This document shows, one piece after another, positions 1 through 8,143 of a stretch of DNA of 64,000 bases. How positions within the stretch are numbered: the first letter of the stretch is position 1; every line of letters begins with the position of its first letter. Source of the stretch: Pseudomonas azadiae (GTDB lineage: Bacteria; Pseudomonadota; Gammaproteobacteria; Pseudomonadales; Pseudomonadaceae). The notes under the pieces were generated by a model, which was given only the letters and a program-made list of their open reading frames with translations, made no database searches and was not told the origin of the DNA. The translations under genes were made by a program, and so were the position numbers. The stretch covers positions 868,001 through 932,000 of the forward strand of contig NZ_JAHSTY010000001.1 of the NCBI RefSeq assembly GCF_019145355.1, written 5' to 3'.

Positions 1-445
1 GCCCGACCACGCCGGCAACGTGGTAGCAATAGTCCAGCGTGTCCTCGATGCGCTGATAATCCCGTTGTTGAACGTCCATCGCGAATCCGGACAGATGCTC
101 CAACGCGTACGTCTCGTGCAGGCGATGACGGATTACCACTTCACGAAACGCCGCGAACGCCTCGGTCTCGACGGGCTGGCCGGCGAATACCGCATGCGTC
201 TGGGCCACCAGCGCGGCGAGCCGCTGATTGACTTCATCCTGCCCAACGGGCGTTGCCGCGTGGCCGGCCTCCTGGCCATCGATCACGTCGTCGCAGTGTC
301 GACACCAGGCATACAGCATCACGGCGCTGCGGCGCGTGGCCGGGTCGAACAGCCGCGACGCCGCCGCGAAGCTCTTGGAGCCGACGGTAATGCTTCGGGT
401 CGCATGGTCGAGCAATGTCTGATCATCACCTTGAGCAGCGGTCAC
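1..445 (-). CDS. crtB: Phytoene synthase CrtB (3' part cut by window edge)
   Basis: Condenses two geranylgeranyl diphosphates to phytoene, the first committed carotenoid step, at the membrane surface. Only the first 148 codons are in the window. The protein reads MTAAQGDDQTLLDHATRSI and continues through SKSFAAASRLF and the AWCRHCDDVID segment, which carries the first Asp-rich substrate/Mg site of squalene/phytoene synthases. The start is GTG at 445-443, which overlaps the crtI stop as GTGA. A GGAGG stands about 10 bases upstream, inside crtI. No ATG lies in frame near the beginning. It is the last visible gene of the idi-crtX-crtY-crtI-crtB operon and is probably translated by coupling to crtI. 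The second Asp-rich motif lies outside the window. Confidence 0.95.
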   Translation of the reverse strand, partial: MTAAQGDDQTLLDHATRSITVGSKSFAAASRLFDPATRRSAVMLYAWCRHCDDVIDGQEAGHAATPVGQDEVNQRLAALVAQTHAVFAGQPVETEAFAAFREVVIRHRLHETYALEHLSGFAMDVQQRDYQRIEDTLDYCYHVAGVVG

Positions 446-1932
446 GGGTGCAGGTCCTCCAGCATCAGTCCGGCGGTGGCCTTGGCGGACCCAATCACGC
501 CGGGCACGCCAGCGCCAGGATGCGTGCCCGCGCCGACCAGGTAGACATTGCCGAGCCTGGCGTCGCGGTTGTGCGGGCGGAACCAGGCGCTTTGCGTAAG
601 GATGGGTTCAAGGGAAAATGCAGAGCCCAGGTGCGCGTTCAGTTCGTGTTGAAAATCCGTCGGCGTGAAGATGCGGCAGGTGACCAGGTCCTCGCGCAGC
701 CCCGGTATGTAGTGTTTTTCGAGGTAGTCGAAAATCCTATCCCGATAGCGCGGCCCTTCGACGTCCCAATCAATCGGCGCATTGCCCAGGTGCGGCACCG
801 GGGACAGCACGTAGTGGCTGGAGCAGCCCGGTGGCGCAAGGCTTGGGTCTGTGATGCAAGGCGCATGCAGGTACAGCGAAAAGTCCTCGGCCAGCGCCTT
901 GCCCTTGAAGATCTCCTGGATAAGCGCGCGATAACGCGGCCCGAAGCACACGGTGTGGTGCTGCAACTGCGGCTGCGGGCGCTTGAGCCCGAAGTGAATC
1001 ACAAACAGCGAGTTGCTGAAGCGCTTGCCCTTGAGGCGAGTGCTTTCCTGCTCTCCCCGCGGATGCGCGCCCAGCAACCGGTCGTAGGTGTGCACCACGT
1101 CCGCGTTGGAGGCGACGCAGTCGGCGTGGAAATGTCGTCCGTCCTCAAGGCGCACACCGGTGGCGCGGTCATTGGCCACCTCAATGCTGGCCACGTCGGC
1201 GTTGAGTTCAACGCGCCCTCCGATGTCCTCAAACAGCTTGACCAGTGCGTTCACCAGCGCGCCAGTGCCGCCCTTGGGAAACCACACGCCCCACTCGCGC
1301 TCAAGCGCATGAATGAGGGTATAGATCGACGACGTGGCAAACGGATTGCCGCCCACCAGCAGCGAGTGAAACGAGAACGCCTGACGCAACCTCTCGTCCT
1401 CGATAAAGCTCGACACCTTGGCGTACACGCTGCGCCAGGCCTGCAGCCGGGCAAGTTGCGGCCCGGCCTGGATCATGTCGCGAAACGACAGGAACGGCAC
1501 CGCGCCCAGCTTCAGATAGCCCTCGTGGAACACCGCCTTGGAGTACGCCAGGAAGCGTTGATAGCCTGCCACGTCACGTGGGTTGAACTGGGCGATCTGC
1601 CGATCCAGCGCCGCCTGGTCATTGGCGTAATCAAAACGCGAGCCATCCTCCCAACACAACTGGTAGAACGGCGCCACGGGAAGCAGTTCGACGTAGTCCG
1701 CCATTCTTCGACCGGCAGCAGTGAACAGCGCCTCGATCGCCGTCGGGTCGGTGATCACGGTGGGGCCCGCGTCGAAGGTGAACCCTTCATCCTGATACAC
1801 GTAAGCGCGGCCGCCGGGCTTGTCGCGCTTTTCCAACAAGGTCGTTTGTACGCCGGCAGCCTGGAGCCGGATTGCCAAGGCAAGCCCGCCAAATCCGGCG
1901 CCAATCACGATGGCCTTTTTTGCGTCGGTCAT
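442..1932 (-). CDS. crtI: Phytoene desaturase CrtI
   Basis: FAD-dependent desaturase that converts phytoene to lycopene in four steps; peripheral membrane enzyme. It is 496 residues, the usual bacterial CrtI length. The N-terminus has the dinucleotide fold IVIGAGFGG at about residues 8-16, followed by LLEKRDKPGGRAYVYQDEGF and FDAGPTVITDP. The C-terminus has the family signature VGAGTHPGAGVPGV. The start ATG overlaps the crtY stop as ATGA (1932-1929), and its own stop overlaps the crtB start, so it sits in a chain of translational coupling. The CrtY cyclase next door implies that lycopene is the product, although product specificity cannot be read from sequence alone. Confidence 0.97.
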   Translation of the reverse strand: MTDAKKAIVIGAGFGGLALAIRLQAAGVQTTLLEKRDKPGGRAYVYQDEGFTFDAGPTVITDPTAIEALFTAAGRRMADYVELLPVAPFYQLCWEDGSRFDYANDQAALDRQIAQFNPRDVAGYQRFLAYSKAVFHEGYLKLGAVPFLSFRDMIQAGPQLARLQAWRSVYAKVSSFIEDERLRQAFSFHSLLVGGNPFATSSIYTLIHALEREWGVWFPKGGTGALVNALVKLFEDIGGRVELNADVASIEVANDRATGVRLEDGRHFHADCVASNADVVHTYDRLLGAHPRGEQESTRLKGKRFSNSLFVIHFGLKRPQPQLQHHTVCFGPRYRALIQEIFKGKALAEDFSLYLHAPCITDPSLAPPGCSSHYVLSPVPHLGNAPIDWDVEGPRYRDRIFDYLEKHYIPGLREDLVTCRIFTPTDFQHELNAHLGSAFSLEPILTQSAWFRPHNRDARLGNVYLVGAGTHPGAGVPGVIGSAKATAGLMLEDLHP

Positions 1933-3095
1933 TCTCGATTCTCGTAGTGTCTGGGCAAGTAACGGAACATTGCATGCATGGCTTCGATGACCGGCACAGG
2001 CGGGCTGCCGGAGACCACCCGCAGTTTGTCTGCAACGCTGCTGTTGCCGGCATAGAAGCGGCTGATCAAGCCTTCTGGAAGGCCATAGAAACGCTGCATC
2101 ACCCGCCAGCGGTCTTCAGGTTGCCCGGCCAGAAACAGCATGCGATTGAGCAGGCGGTAGAAGCGCTGGCGGCGCCAGGCCTGATGCGCGAAGGCCCGTA
2201 TGCTTTTATCGAGCGCGTGCGCACTCAGGTCGCGTTGTTGCGCGATCCTGTCAGCCAGGCGCACGGCGTGGGGTAACGAGTAGCCGGTGGTGCAGTGGAA
2301 TAATCCGGCGCGCAGGCCCGATAGCGGCTGCCCCTTTGTTTCACCCCAGAACTGGGTGAAATCGCCCGCCAAAGTGATGGGCAACACGCCCGCCTCTTCA
2401 CGCAGGCAGGCGGCGACGCTCCAGCCTTGCTCGCTGACGTAATCGGCGATGTGGGCGCGAAGCTGGTCGGCGGACAATGCCTGGCGGTCCACGTAGTGAG
2501 TGTCTTCAATCAACAGCGTATCCGCGCTGAACGGCAGCACATACACGAAACGATAGCCCTGCCCCTGGGCCACTCGGGCATCCATGATGATCGGTGCTTC
2601 GAGACCATGGGGTGCGTGCAATTGCAGCAATTGGCCGAGAAATGCCTGGCGCCCGAGTACCATCTGCTGGCTTTCCCGCACGCCACGTCCGTCGATGACG
2701 GCCTGGGCCTGAAGCGTTTCGCCGGTGGCGAGGGTCACTGACTGCGGTGTCACCTGCGTTAGGCGCTGGCCAGTGCGCAGGTTGTCACCGAGTGCGGCCT
2801 GGATGACCTCGGCAAAGCGCTCGGAAGTGATGCTGGCGTACCCGGAAGAGAGGCGCCGTGATCGCGCCGGGAAATGCACGTGATAACACGGCCAACGGCG
2901 CACCACCAACGGTTCGATCCATTGATGCTGGGCCGGGTTCAGGTCGCCGTCATGAAACGACCAGGTGTGATTGCCGCCGATGCTGGCTTGCTCTTCGATG
3001 CACAGCACGTTCAATTCAGGTCGCAGTTGCTTGAGTCGCCAGCCGATCAGGCCATTGGCCAGACCGCCACCGGCCAATATCAAGTCATACGTCAT
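1929..3095 (-). CDS. crtY: Lycopene beta-cyclase CrtY
   Basis: Cyclises both ends of lycopene to give beta-carotene; an NAD(P)H/FAD-dependent but redox-neutral enzyme bound to the membrane. The 388-residue protein begins [21 protein letters not shown], a Rossmann-type FAD/NAD site, and then has GGNHTWSFHDGDL, typical of CrtY proteins of the Pantoea/Erwinia type. It ends FRYLPRHYENRE. It overlaps crtX upstream (ATGA, 3095-3092) and crtI downstream (ATGA, 1932-1929). Its presence shows that the pathway goes beyond lycopene to bicyclic carotenoids. Confidence 0.96.
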   Translation of the reverse strand: MTYDLILAGGGLANGLIGWRLKQLRPELNVLCIEEQASIGGNHTWSFHDGDLNPAQHQWIEPLVVRRWPCYHVHFPARSRRLSSGYASITSERFAEVIQAALGDNLRTGQRLTQVTPQSVTLATGETLQAQAVIDGRGVRESQQMVLGRQAFLGQLLQLHAPHGLEAPIIMDARVAQGQGYRFVYVLPFSADTLLIEDTHYVDRQALSADQLRAHIADYVSEQGWSVAACLREEAGVLPITLAGDFTQFWGETKGQPLSGLRAGLFHCTTGYSLPHAVRLADRIAQQRDLSAHALDKSIRAFAHQAWRRQRFYRLLNRMLFLAGQPEDRWRVMQRFYGLPEGLISRFYAGNSSVADKLRVVSGSPPVPVIEAMHAMFRYLPRHYENRE

Positions 3096-4366
3096 GGCAA
3101 GGTCTCCACGGACACGGGCCTGCCGGTGCGCACAACCGTTTCGATAATATCGGCCGCCCGTCGCGTGCCGCCCGCCTGGTCCAGTTCCGCCGCGAGGCGG
3201 TGCAAAGGTTCGAGGGGATGCTCCAGCAGTCGGGTCAACGCGTCATGAATCTTCGGCGCGCGCGCGCGTCGGCTCAGGTTCAGGCCCACGCCGGCATGGC
3301 TGACCCGCGCGGCCACGCCTGGTTGATCAAAACCAATGGGCATGACCAGCACCGGTGTGCGGGCCTTGATCGCATCCATCACCGTGTTCAGGCCGCCATG
3401 GGTGATCACCGCATCCGCCTTGTCGAGCACCCACTGTTGCGGCGCAAAATCCACCACCCAGGTTGCCCCGCTGCGCATGAGGCGCGCTTGCTGCGCAGGG
3501 TCCAGGCCCCCGCAGTGCGCGACCATTAACTGTGCGTCGAGCCGTGCGCAGGCTTTGGTGATCTGGCGGAACATGTTCATGCGTCCCCCCTGCAAGGTGC
3601 CCAGGCTGGCGAAGATAAACGGGCGCTCAGGGTCGATCGCCCAGTCGCCCGGCGCATGATGCTCGGGCGTTCGCAACGGGCCAACGGCATGAAAGGTCGC
3701 AGGCAACTGCTGGCGCGGGAGGTCGAACCCGGCAATCGTCTGGCTGATTTGCGCGTAAGGCGAAAGGCACTGATGAAGGGCATCGCGCGGTTCAATCGCC
3801 AAGTCCCGGCAGGCAACGCGAATCACGTCGCGCAGCGGCCGCATCAGCCAGTCATACACCCGCTGGCTGCCTTCGTACAGGCGTCGGCTGCGCTCATCGG
3901 TGCCATAGGCAAACGGCATAACGGCCAACGCAATCCCAGGCTCGCGGTTGACCGGCAGTGCACAGGCCACGGAAATGAACGGCACGTCCAGCGCCTCCGC
4001 CACCAGGCCACCGGCGGCTTCCATCTGGTCGCACAGCAGCGCATCGATGCGGTTCTGGGTCAGCGCCTGGGGCAATTCGCGGCACAGCATGCGGGTGGTC
4101 GCGCACAGATCGCGGATCACACCACGCAGCCGCAGAGGATTGTTTGATGTCGCGGCCCGGCGCAACACGCCGGCGAGGCTGCCCCGCGGATGGCTGGCGG
4201 CGCCCAGGGCATGAAACCCTACACGAGGGTCGGTGAGCCAGCGGCGCGCATCGGCCTGCTGAAAAAACGTCACGCGATGACCACGGTCGATCAGCGCAGA
4301 GGCCAACGCCTGGAACGCCTGGAAATGGCTATAGAACGCCGGCGCGACGACCCCGAAATGACTCAT
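3092..4366 (-). CDS. crtX: Zeaxanthin glucosyltransferase CrtX
   Basis: GT1-fold enzyme that transfers glucose from UDP-glucose to the hydroxyl groups of zeaxanthin. It has 424 residues. The N-terminus [22 protein letters not shown] is typical of CrtX. The nucleotide-sugar site in the C-terminal half contains [14 protein letters not shown] at about residue 320, with [16 protein letters not shown] behind it. It overlaps idi upstream and crtY downstream by 4 bp each. CrtX needs a hydroxylated substrate, so a beta-carotene hydroxylase (crtZ) should exist. None is in the window, and in related clusters it lies next to crtB, beyond the left edge. Confidence 0.94.
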   Translation of the reverse strand: MSHFGVVAPAFYSHFQAFQALASALIDRGHRVTFFQQADARRWLTDPRVGFHALGAASHPRGSLAGVLRRAATSNNPLRLRGVIRDLCATTRMLCRELPQALTQNRIDALLCDQMEAAGGLVAEALDVPFISVACALPVNREPGIALAVMPFAYGTDERSRRLYEGSQRVYDWLMRPLRDVIRVACRDLAIEPRDALHQCLSPYAQISQTIAGFDLPRQQLPATFHAVGPLRTPEHHAPGDWAIDPERPFIFASLGTLQGGRMNMFRQITKACARLDAQLMVAHCGGLDPAQQARLMRSGATWVVDFAPQQWVLDKADAVITHGGLNTVMDAIKARTPVLVMPIGFDQPGVAARVSHAGVGLNLSRRARAPKIHDALTRLLEHPLEPLHRLAAELDQAGGTRRAADIIETVVRTGRPVSVETLP

Positions 4367-5418
4367 GGGCGCTGGGGCAATAAGGGGGCGGTGGACAGCA
4401 GACGCGCGCGCCGCAGTGCCGCAAGATTGGCCGAGCCGGTGCAGAAGCAGGCAATGCGCAGCTGCCTGATGACGACGTCGAAATGCTCGATGACCGCCGC
4501 CGTCGACAGGGTGGCCTCACGCAGAACGCCTGCCGCCTGGCCAATCACATCGGCGCCCAGGCAGATGGCCTTGGCCGCGTCGACGCCGTTGCGGATGCCA
4601 CCGGAGGCAATCAAGGGCATGCCGGGCAATGCGCGCCTAACGTTTTGCAGGCTGGTGGCGGTGGGAATGCCCCAACCGGCGAAAGCTTCGGCTACCTGTC
4701 GATCCTGCGGCCGCACGGCGCGCGCAGCTTCGACCGCGGCCCAACTCGTACCGCCCAGCCCCGCGACGTCGATAACCTGCACACCGGCACCAGCCAGCGC
4801 CAATGCGACCTGCGCTGATATCCCGGCGCCGACCTCCTTCACCACAACAGGCACCCCGACGGTTTCGACGGTGCGCCGGATCGCCTCCAGCACCCCGCAC
4901 CAGTTGCGGTCGCCTTCGGCCTGGACCGCTTCCTGCAACGGGTTGAGATGAATAATCAAGGCGTCGGCCTGCAGCGTGTCCACCGACCGGCGCGCCAGGT
5001 CGAGGCCATCGCGCTCCAGTAATTGCGCGGCGCCGATATTGCCCAGCAACGCAATGTCCGGCGCCAGACGCCGCAGCTCGCGGGTCAGGCCCTGGTCATT
5101 GCCACTCCTGAGCCCCACCCGCTGCGAGCCGACGCCCATGGCGATGCCAAGCGCCTGGGCCGCCTCGGCCAGATGGCGGTTGATGGCAGTGGAACGCTCG
5201 GCGCCCCCCGTCATGGAACTGATCAGCAAGGGCGCGCGCAACGCCCTGCCGACCAGCCCGCTGCCCAAGTCGATGGCGTCGAGGTCCAGCTCAGGCAGCG
5301 CGCAGTGTTCGAACTGCACGGTGTCGAAGCCGGTGCCCATGCCGCTTGGGCAGGCGCTTGCGTTGAGCACGATGTCCAGATGATCGTCCTTGCGTCTACT
5401 CAGATCGTTATCACTCAT
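4363..5418 (-). CDS. fni: Isopentenyl-diphosphate delta-isomerase, type 2 (FMN)
   Basis: Interconverts IPP and DMAPP, supplying the starter for prenyl chains; a cytoplasmic FMN- and NAD(P)H-dependent enzyme. It has 351 residues. Family features are [12 protein letters not shown] at the N-terminus, LLISSMTGG near residue 70, [20 protein letters not shown] for substrate and FMN binding, and the C-terminal phosphate-binding loop [22 protein letters not shown] chose ATG at 5418 because an AGGTGGGG ribosome site stands 6-7 bases before it; a GTG at 5430 would lie inside that site. It is the first gene of the leftward crt operon and overlaps crtX by 4 bp. It is unrelated in fold to the type 1 Nudix isomerase. 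Confidence 0.95.
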   Translation of the reverse strand: MSDNDLSRRKDDHLDIVLNASACPSGMGTGFDTVQFEHCALPELDLDAIDLGSGLVGRALRAPLLISSMTGGAERSTAINRHLAEAAQALGIAMGVGSQRVGLRSGNDQGLTRELRRLAPDIALLGNIGAAQLLERDGLDLARRSVDTLQADALIIHLNPLQEAVQAEGDRNWCGVLEAIRRTVETVGVPVVVKEVGAGISAQVALALAGAGVQVIDVAGLGGTSWAAVEAARAVRPQDRQVAEAFAGWGIPTATSLQNVRRALPGMPLIASGGIRNGVDAAKAICLGADVIGQAAGVLREATLSTAAVIEHFDVVIRQLRIACFCTGSANLAALRRARLLSTAPLLPQRP

Positions 5419-5621
5419 TACAAGCCCCACCTTGCTTGAATCATTTTGTACTCGACGCTGTCAGTTATTAAGCTAACTTATACAAATAAGTGATGACCGC
5501 ATAAGTTTTTTGCCGCTAAGACTGAGGCACCTCCGATGCGCAGTCGTTCCCAACTTTTAGCGTGGCAGGTCTAAGCCACCGGTGCGGACGCCCATTCGCA
5601 ACAGCAGAGGTAAATACATCG
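5419..5621. promoter_or_regulatory. Divergent crt control region (fni operon / crtE)
   Basis: About 200 AT-richer bases separate the divergent fni and crtE starts and must hold both promoters. A perfect 6-4-6 inverted repeat ACTTAT-ACAA-ATAAGT lies at 5476-5491, and a further ATAAGT half-site follows at 5501-5506, 15 bases after the preceding one. A TTGTAC hexamer at 5446-5451 could serve as a -35 box. No regulator gene lies next to the cluster, so the protein that binds here is unknown. Light- or B12-linked MerR-type repressors control crt genes in some bacteria, but their operator is not clearly recognisable here. Confidence 0.6.
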
Positions 5622-6527
5622 ATGACCACGCAACCCGGCGCCATCCTCGATCTCGGTTTTACCGAGCGCCTTTCTCAGGTACGCGCGTCCATCGAGAAGC
5701 GCCTGGATGAGTTACTGTCCGAAAGCCGCAACGAGCGCGATCTGGTGGCGCTCGCCATGCGCGAATCCACGTTGGCGCCCGGCAAACGCATGCGCCCGAT
5801 CCTGCTGATCCTTGTCGCCGACGGCCTCGGGCATAAAGGCAACTGCGCCCTGGACCTGGGCTGCGCGGTCGAGCTGATCCACGCTGCTTCGTTGGTACTC
5901 GACGACATGCCGTGCATGGATAACGCGTCACTCAGGCGCGGCCGGCCAACCGTCCATTTGAAATTCGGCGAAGATGTGGCGATTCTGACCGCAGTCGCCT
6001 TGTTGAGCCGCGCGTTCGGTGTGATTGCGTCCATCAGCGAATTGGCGCCCGCGATCAGGACCCAGCTCGTCGAGCTGGCTGCCAATGCGGTGGGCATGCA
6101 GGGGCTGGTGCGTGGACAGTTTCAGGACCTGCGTGACGGCCAGCAATTGCGCAGTCCCGAACAGATCGCCTTGACCAACAATCTCAAAACCGGGGTTTTA
6201 TTCGGCGCCATCGTGGACATGGCCTGGCTGATCAGCAACAGCGACGAACGCGTACGAGCGGTCTTGCAGAACTTTGCCCTCGAGTTGGGTCAGGCTTTCC
6301 AGCTGTATGACGACCTGTGTGACAACTGCCCGGACAGCGGCAAGGACCAGGGCAAGGATGTGGGCAAGTCCACCTTCGTTTCCATCTACGGCGTGGAAAA
6401 GGTCAGGGAGCAACTGCGCACCCACCTTTCCAACGCCGAGCGCAACCTGCGTCAGGTCTTCGACGATGCCGACATGATTGCCGGCTTCATGGCGATGGTC
6501 TTCAAAAAAGCAACGATCACGCTCTGA
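5622..6527 (+). CDS. crtE: Geranylgeranyl diphosphate synthase CrtE
   Basis: Trans-prenyltransferase that elongates FPP with IPP to C20 GGPP for carotenoids; cytoplasmic, Mg-dependent. It has 301 residues from ATG 5622, preceded by AGAGG about 12 bases upstream; an in-frame start further upstream has no comparable site. The substrate-anchoring lysine/arginine block is GKRMRPILL. The first Asp-rich motif is LVLDDMPCMD and the second is YDDLCDN. The GGQ-equivalent region reads VRGQFQDL. It is divergent from the fni-crtXYIB operon, whereas in Pantoea clusters crtE heads the same operon. A dedicated GGPP synthase is expected because the housekeeping IspA stops at C15. Confidence 0.95.
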   Translation: MTTQPGAILDLGFTERLSQVRASIEKRLDELLSESRNERDLVALAMRESTLAPGKRMRPILLILVADGLGHKGNCALDLGCAVELIHAASLVLDDMPCMDNASLRRGRPTVHLKFGEDVAILTAVALLSRAFGVIASISELAPAIRTQLVELAANAVGMQGLVRGQFQDLRDGQQLRSPEQIALTNNLKTGVLFGAIVDMAWLISNSDERVRAVLQNFALELGQAFQLYDDLCDNCPDSGKDQGKDVGKSTFVSIYGVEKVREQLRTHLSNAERNLRQVFDDADMIAGFMAMVFKKATITL

Positions 6528-6534
6528 TCAGAGC
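6521..6534. terminator. 14-bp palindrome spanning both convergent stop codons
   Basis: GCTCTGATCAGAGC is a perfect palindrome that contains the crtE stop (TGA 6525-6527) and, on the other strand, the stop of the 6528-6998 gene (6530-6528). The genes meet with zero bases between them. There is no T-run on either side, so intrinsic termination is doubtful; a slow site or pure chance is possible. Confidence 0.35.
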
Positions 6535-6998
6535 TGTGGTCGCTGCGCGATGGCCTGCTTGAGCGCCACGCCGTCGGTGAACCGCTGCTCCTGCACGACC
6601 GCGCCGCCCTTGAGCGTCAGCCACTGAACCGAATCACGGTCGCCCTTGTACTCACTGGCGACCCGGCCGTCACGGTCCAGCAGGATCCGGTATTTGGCTG
6701 AACGCATCGCCGGCACGGCCACCATCTTGACCAGGGAAGGCATCTTTTCAATGTCTGCGACATAAATCATGTGGCGCGCTTCGAGATAGCCGGCGGGTGA
6801 GTCTTCGATGGCCGCGTTCACCAGTTTCGCCGCCGCCATGCTACGGGCCACCAGCAGCACCTGGGCATCGTCGTCGAGGGTATAGGCTTTGTCGTTCTGG
6901 TCGAGCAACGTCCACTTTTTGACCGGCACAATCGCGTCGTCCGCCAACGCGCTGAAGCACTGAAGCAATAGGGCCACGAGAACAAGACGTCGCATCAT
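6528..6998 (-). CDS. Predicted periplasmic protein, function unknown
   Basis: A 156-residue protein with a clear Sec signal peptide: MMRRLVLVALLLQCFSALA, with cleavage likely after ALA. The mature part (DDAIVPVKKWTLLDQNDKAYTLDDDAQVLLVARSM...) resembles the thioredoxin-like fold in general pattern but has no CxxC and no Cys at all after the signal. Similar small Pseudomonas proteins have carried the label FAD/FMN-containing dehydrogenase, but I see no flavin site. A GAGG stands 6 bases before the first ATG (6998); an adjacent ATG at 6995 is an equal alternative. It is convergent with crtE and abuts it exactly, so a role in carotenoid synthesis is not implied. Confidence 0.8.
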   Translation of the reverse strand: MMRRLVLVALLLQCFSALADDAIVPVKKWTLLDQNDKAYTLDDDAQVLLVARSMAAAKLVNAAIEDSPAGYLEARHMIYVADIEKMPSLVKMVAVPAMRSAKYRILLDRDGRVASEYKGDRDSVQWLTLKGGAVVQEQRFTDGVALKQAIAQRPQL

Positions 6999-7045
6999 GG
7001 AAAACCTCGTTAACGAAAGGGATCCCTATACTAAGTCAGTGTTGC

Positions 7046-7258
7046 TCAATTCGTCTGGTCATTATCGCGATGGGCGTTGCGGCCTTTGTGCGAATGCTCT
7101 GGCCGAACGCGGCGTTCTTTCATGCAACGCCGCAGCAGACGCTCACGGGGCCCCTCGGGTCTGAAGGCAGACGAAAGCCACAGAATCAGCACATGCGCCA
7201 ACTTGAGGGGCGAGCGCCACAGCCTTCCCATTAACCCTGAACTTTTATTGTCATGCAT
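7046..7258 (-). CDS. Small hypothetical protein (70 residues)
   Basis: Begins MHDNKSSGLMGRLWRSPLKL, followed by one hydrophobic or amphipathic stretch (LAHVLILWLSSAF, about residues 20-32), then a basic tail (RERLLRRCMKERRVRPEHSHKGRN). It would suit a small inner-membrane or membrane-associated protein with a positively charged cytoplasmic tail. A GGGTG lies about 9 bases before the start, a weak ribosome site. Third-position GC is only moderate, so coding status is likely but not certain. I do not recognise a family. It stands alone between two leftward genes. Confidence 0.5.
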   Translation of the reverse strand: MHDNKSSGLMGRLWRSPLKLAHVLILWLSSAFRPEGPRERLLRRCMKERRVRPEHSHKGRNAHRDNDQTN

Positions 7259-7419
7259 GGATCACCCGAACCGCTCCCACGGCGTAAAGAAGAACGCTTG
7301 ATGGTTCGAGGGTCTGCACAGGCAGGCGTTCCAAAAAAGTGGGTAGGTGATTGAACGGATCATTCGGGTCGATCAACGACCAATGAATAATTGTCGGGCC
7401 GCTCGCCCACCTTGCACAT

Positions 7420-8007
7420 TTATCGCAGCAGGCCTGACAGCAAGACACGAAAGCTGGCGATTGCTTGCGTCGATGCCCGATGCGGATCAGCCGCACCCGC
7501 GATCCACAGAGAAGCATTCAAGGCTGCGCCATTGACGAGATAGGCAGTCGCCTGTGCATCCACCGGTTTGATAACGTTCTGATCGATCAACAGTTCAATG
7601 CTGTGCATCGTGCTGGCCAGGCAAGCGCTTTGGCTGGCAGCCCGCGCCGGGTCTCCCAGAACTGCAGGGCCATCAAGCAGGACAATACGTTGAATTTCCG
7701 GCTCAAGCGCCAGCTTGATCCACTCGACACTCTCCTCAACGAAGCCTTCCCAGGGCGTATTGGCCTGTTCTGCGACCGCACGCAGGCGCGCGGATGACTC
7801 CTCGTCTATCTGGGCAATCACGGCTTCGAGCAGGCCTTTCTTGCCGCCAAAGTGGTGATACAGCGCGCCGCGTGTCAGCTCGGCATCCGCCGTCAGATCC
7901 TCCATGGCGGTGTCGGCGTAGCCCTTTTCTGCAAACGCTTTCCGACCCGCAGCGATCAGTTTGCTGCGTGTTGTCGCAATCATGTCTGCACGTTTTTGTC
8001 GCGCCAT
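7420..8007 (-). CDS. TetR-family transcriptional regulator
   Basis: A 195-residue repressor of the TetR type. The N-terminal helix-turn-helix (about residues 10-55) has the hallmarks AFAEKGYADTAMEDLTADAELTRGALYHHFGGKKGLLEAVI. The C-terminal part is a ligand-binding and dimerisation domain (LLDGPAVLGDPARAA...). I chose ATG at 8007 because AAGGAGAG stands 4 bases before it; the frame stays open for 23 codons upstream, but these would lie in the operator region. It is divergent from an NADP-dependent oxidoreductase at 8144, with palindromic sites in between, so it most likely represses itself and that enzyme in response to an electrophile or similar ligand. The ligand is unknown. Confidence 0.92.
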   Translation of the reverse strand: MARQKRADMIATTRSKLIAAGRKAFAEKGYADTAMEDLTADAELTRGALYHHFGGKKGLLEAVIAQIDEESSARLRAVAEQANTPWEGFVEESVEWIKLALEPEIQRIVLLDGPAVLGDPARAASQSACLASTMHSIELLIDQNVIKPVDAQATAYLVNGAALNASLWIAGAADPHRASTQAIASFRVLLSGLLR

Positions 8008-8030
8008 CGAGCTCTCCTTGTAAATCACTA

Positions 8031-8084
8031 ATGCATTGACATGCATTGCGTATGTTAATACATTAATCGCATACACTGTGTATG
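8031..8084. promoter_or_regulatory. Candidate TetR operators between regulator and oxidoreductase
   Basis: Three elements lie together. ATGCATTG is repeated directly at 8031-8038 and 8041-8048, exactly 10 bases (one helical turn) apart. A perfect 6-3-6 inverted repeat CATACA-CTG-TGTATG lies at 8070-8084. A wider GTATG...CATAC pair lies at 8050-8074. The position between divergent genes suits repression of both promoters. Binding is inferred, not shown. Confidence 0.6.
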
Positions 8085-8143
8085 TGAGTGTAGAAAGCGC
8101 TGCCTACCGGTCAATTGATCAACCCTGAGCAAGAGAGTATGTA

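Noticed and set aside
415..1947. Long open frame on the plus strand opposite crtI
   Set aside because: It is a shadow of crtI in high-GC DNA. The composition is Arg/Gln/His-rich with no domain, and it lacks a ribosome site.
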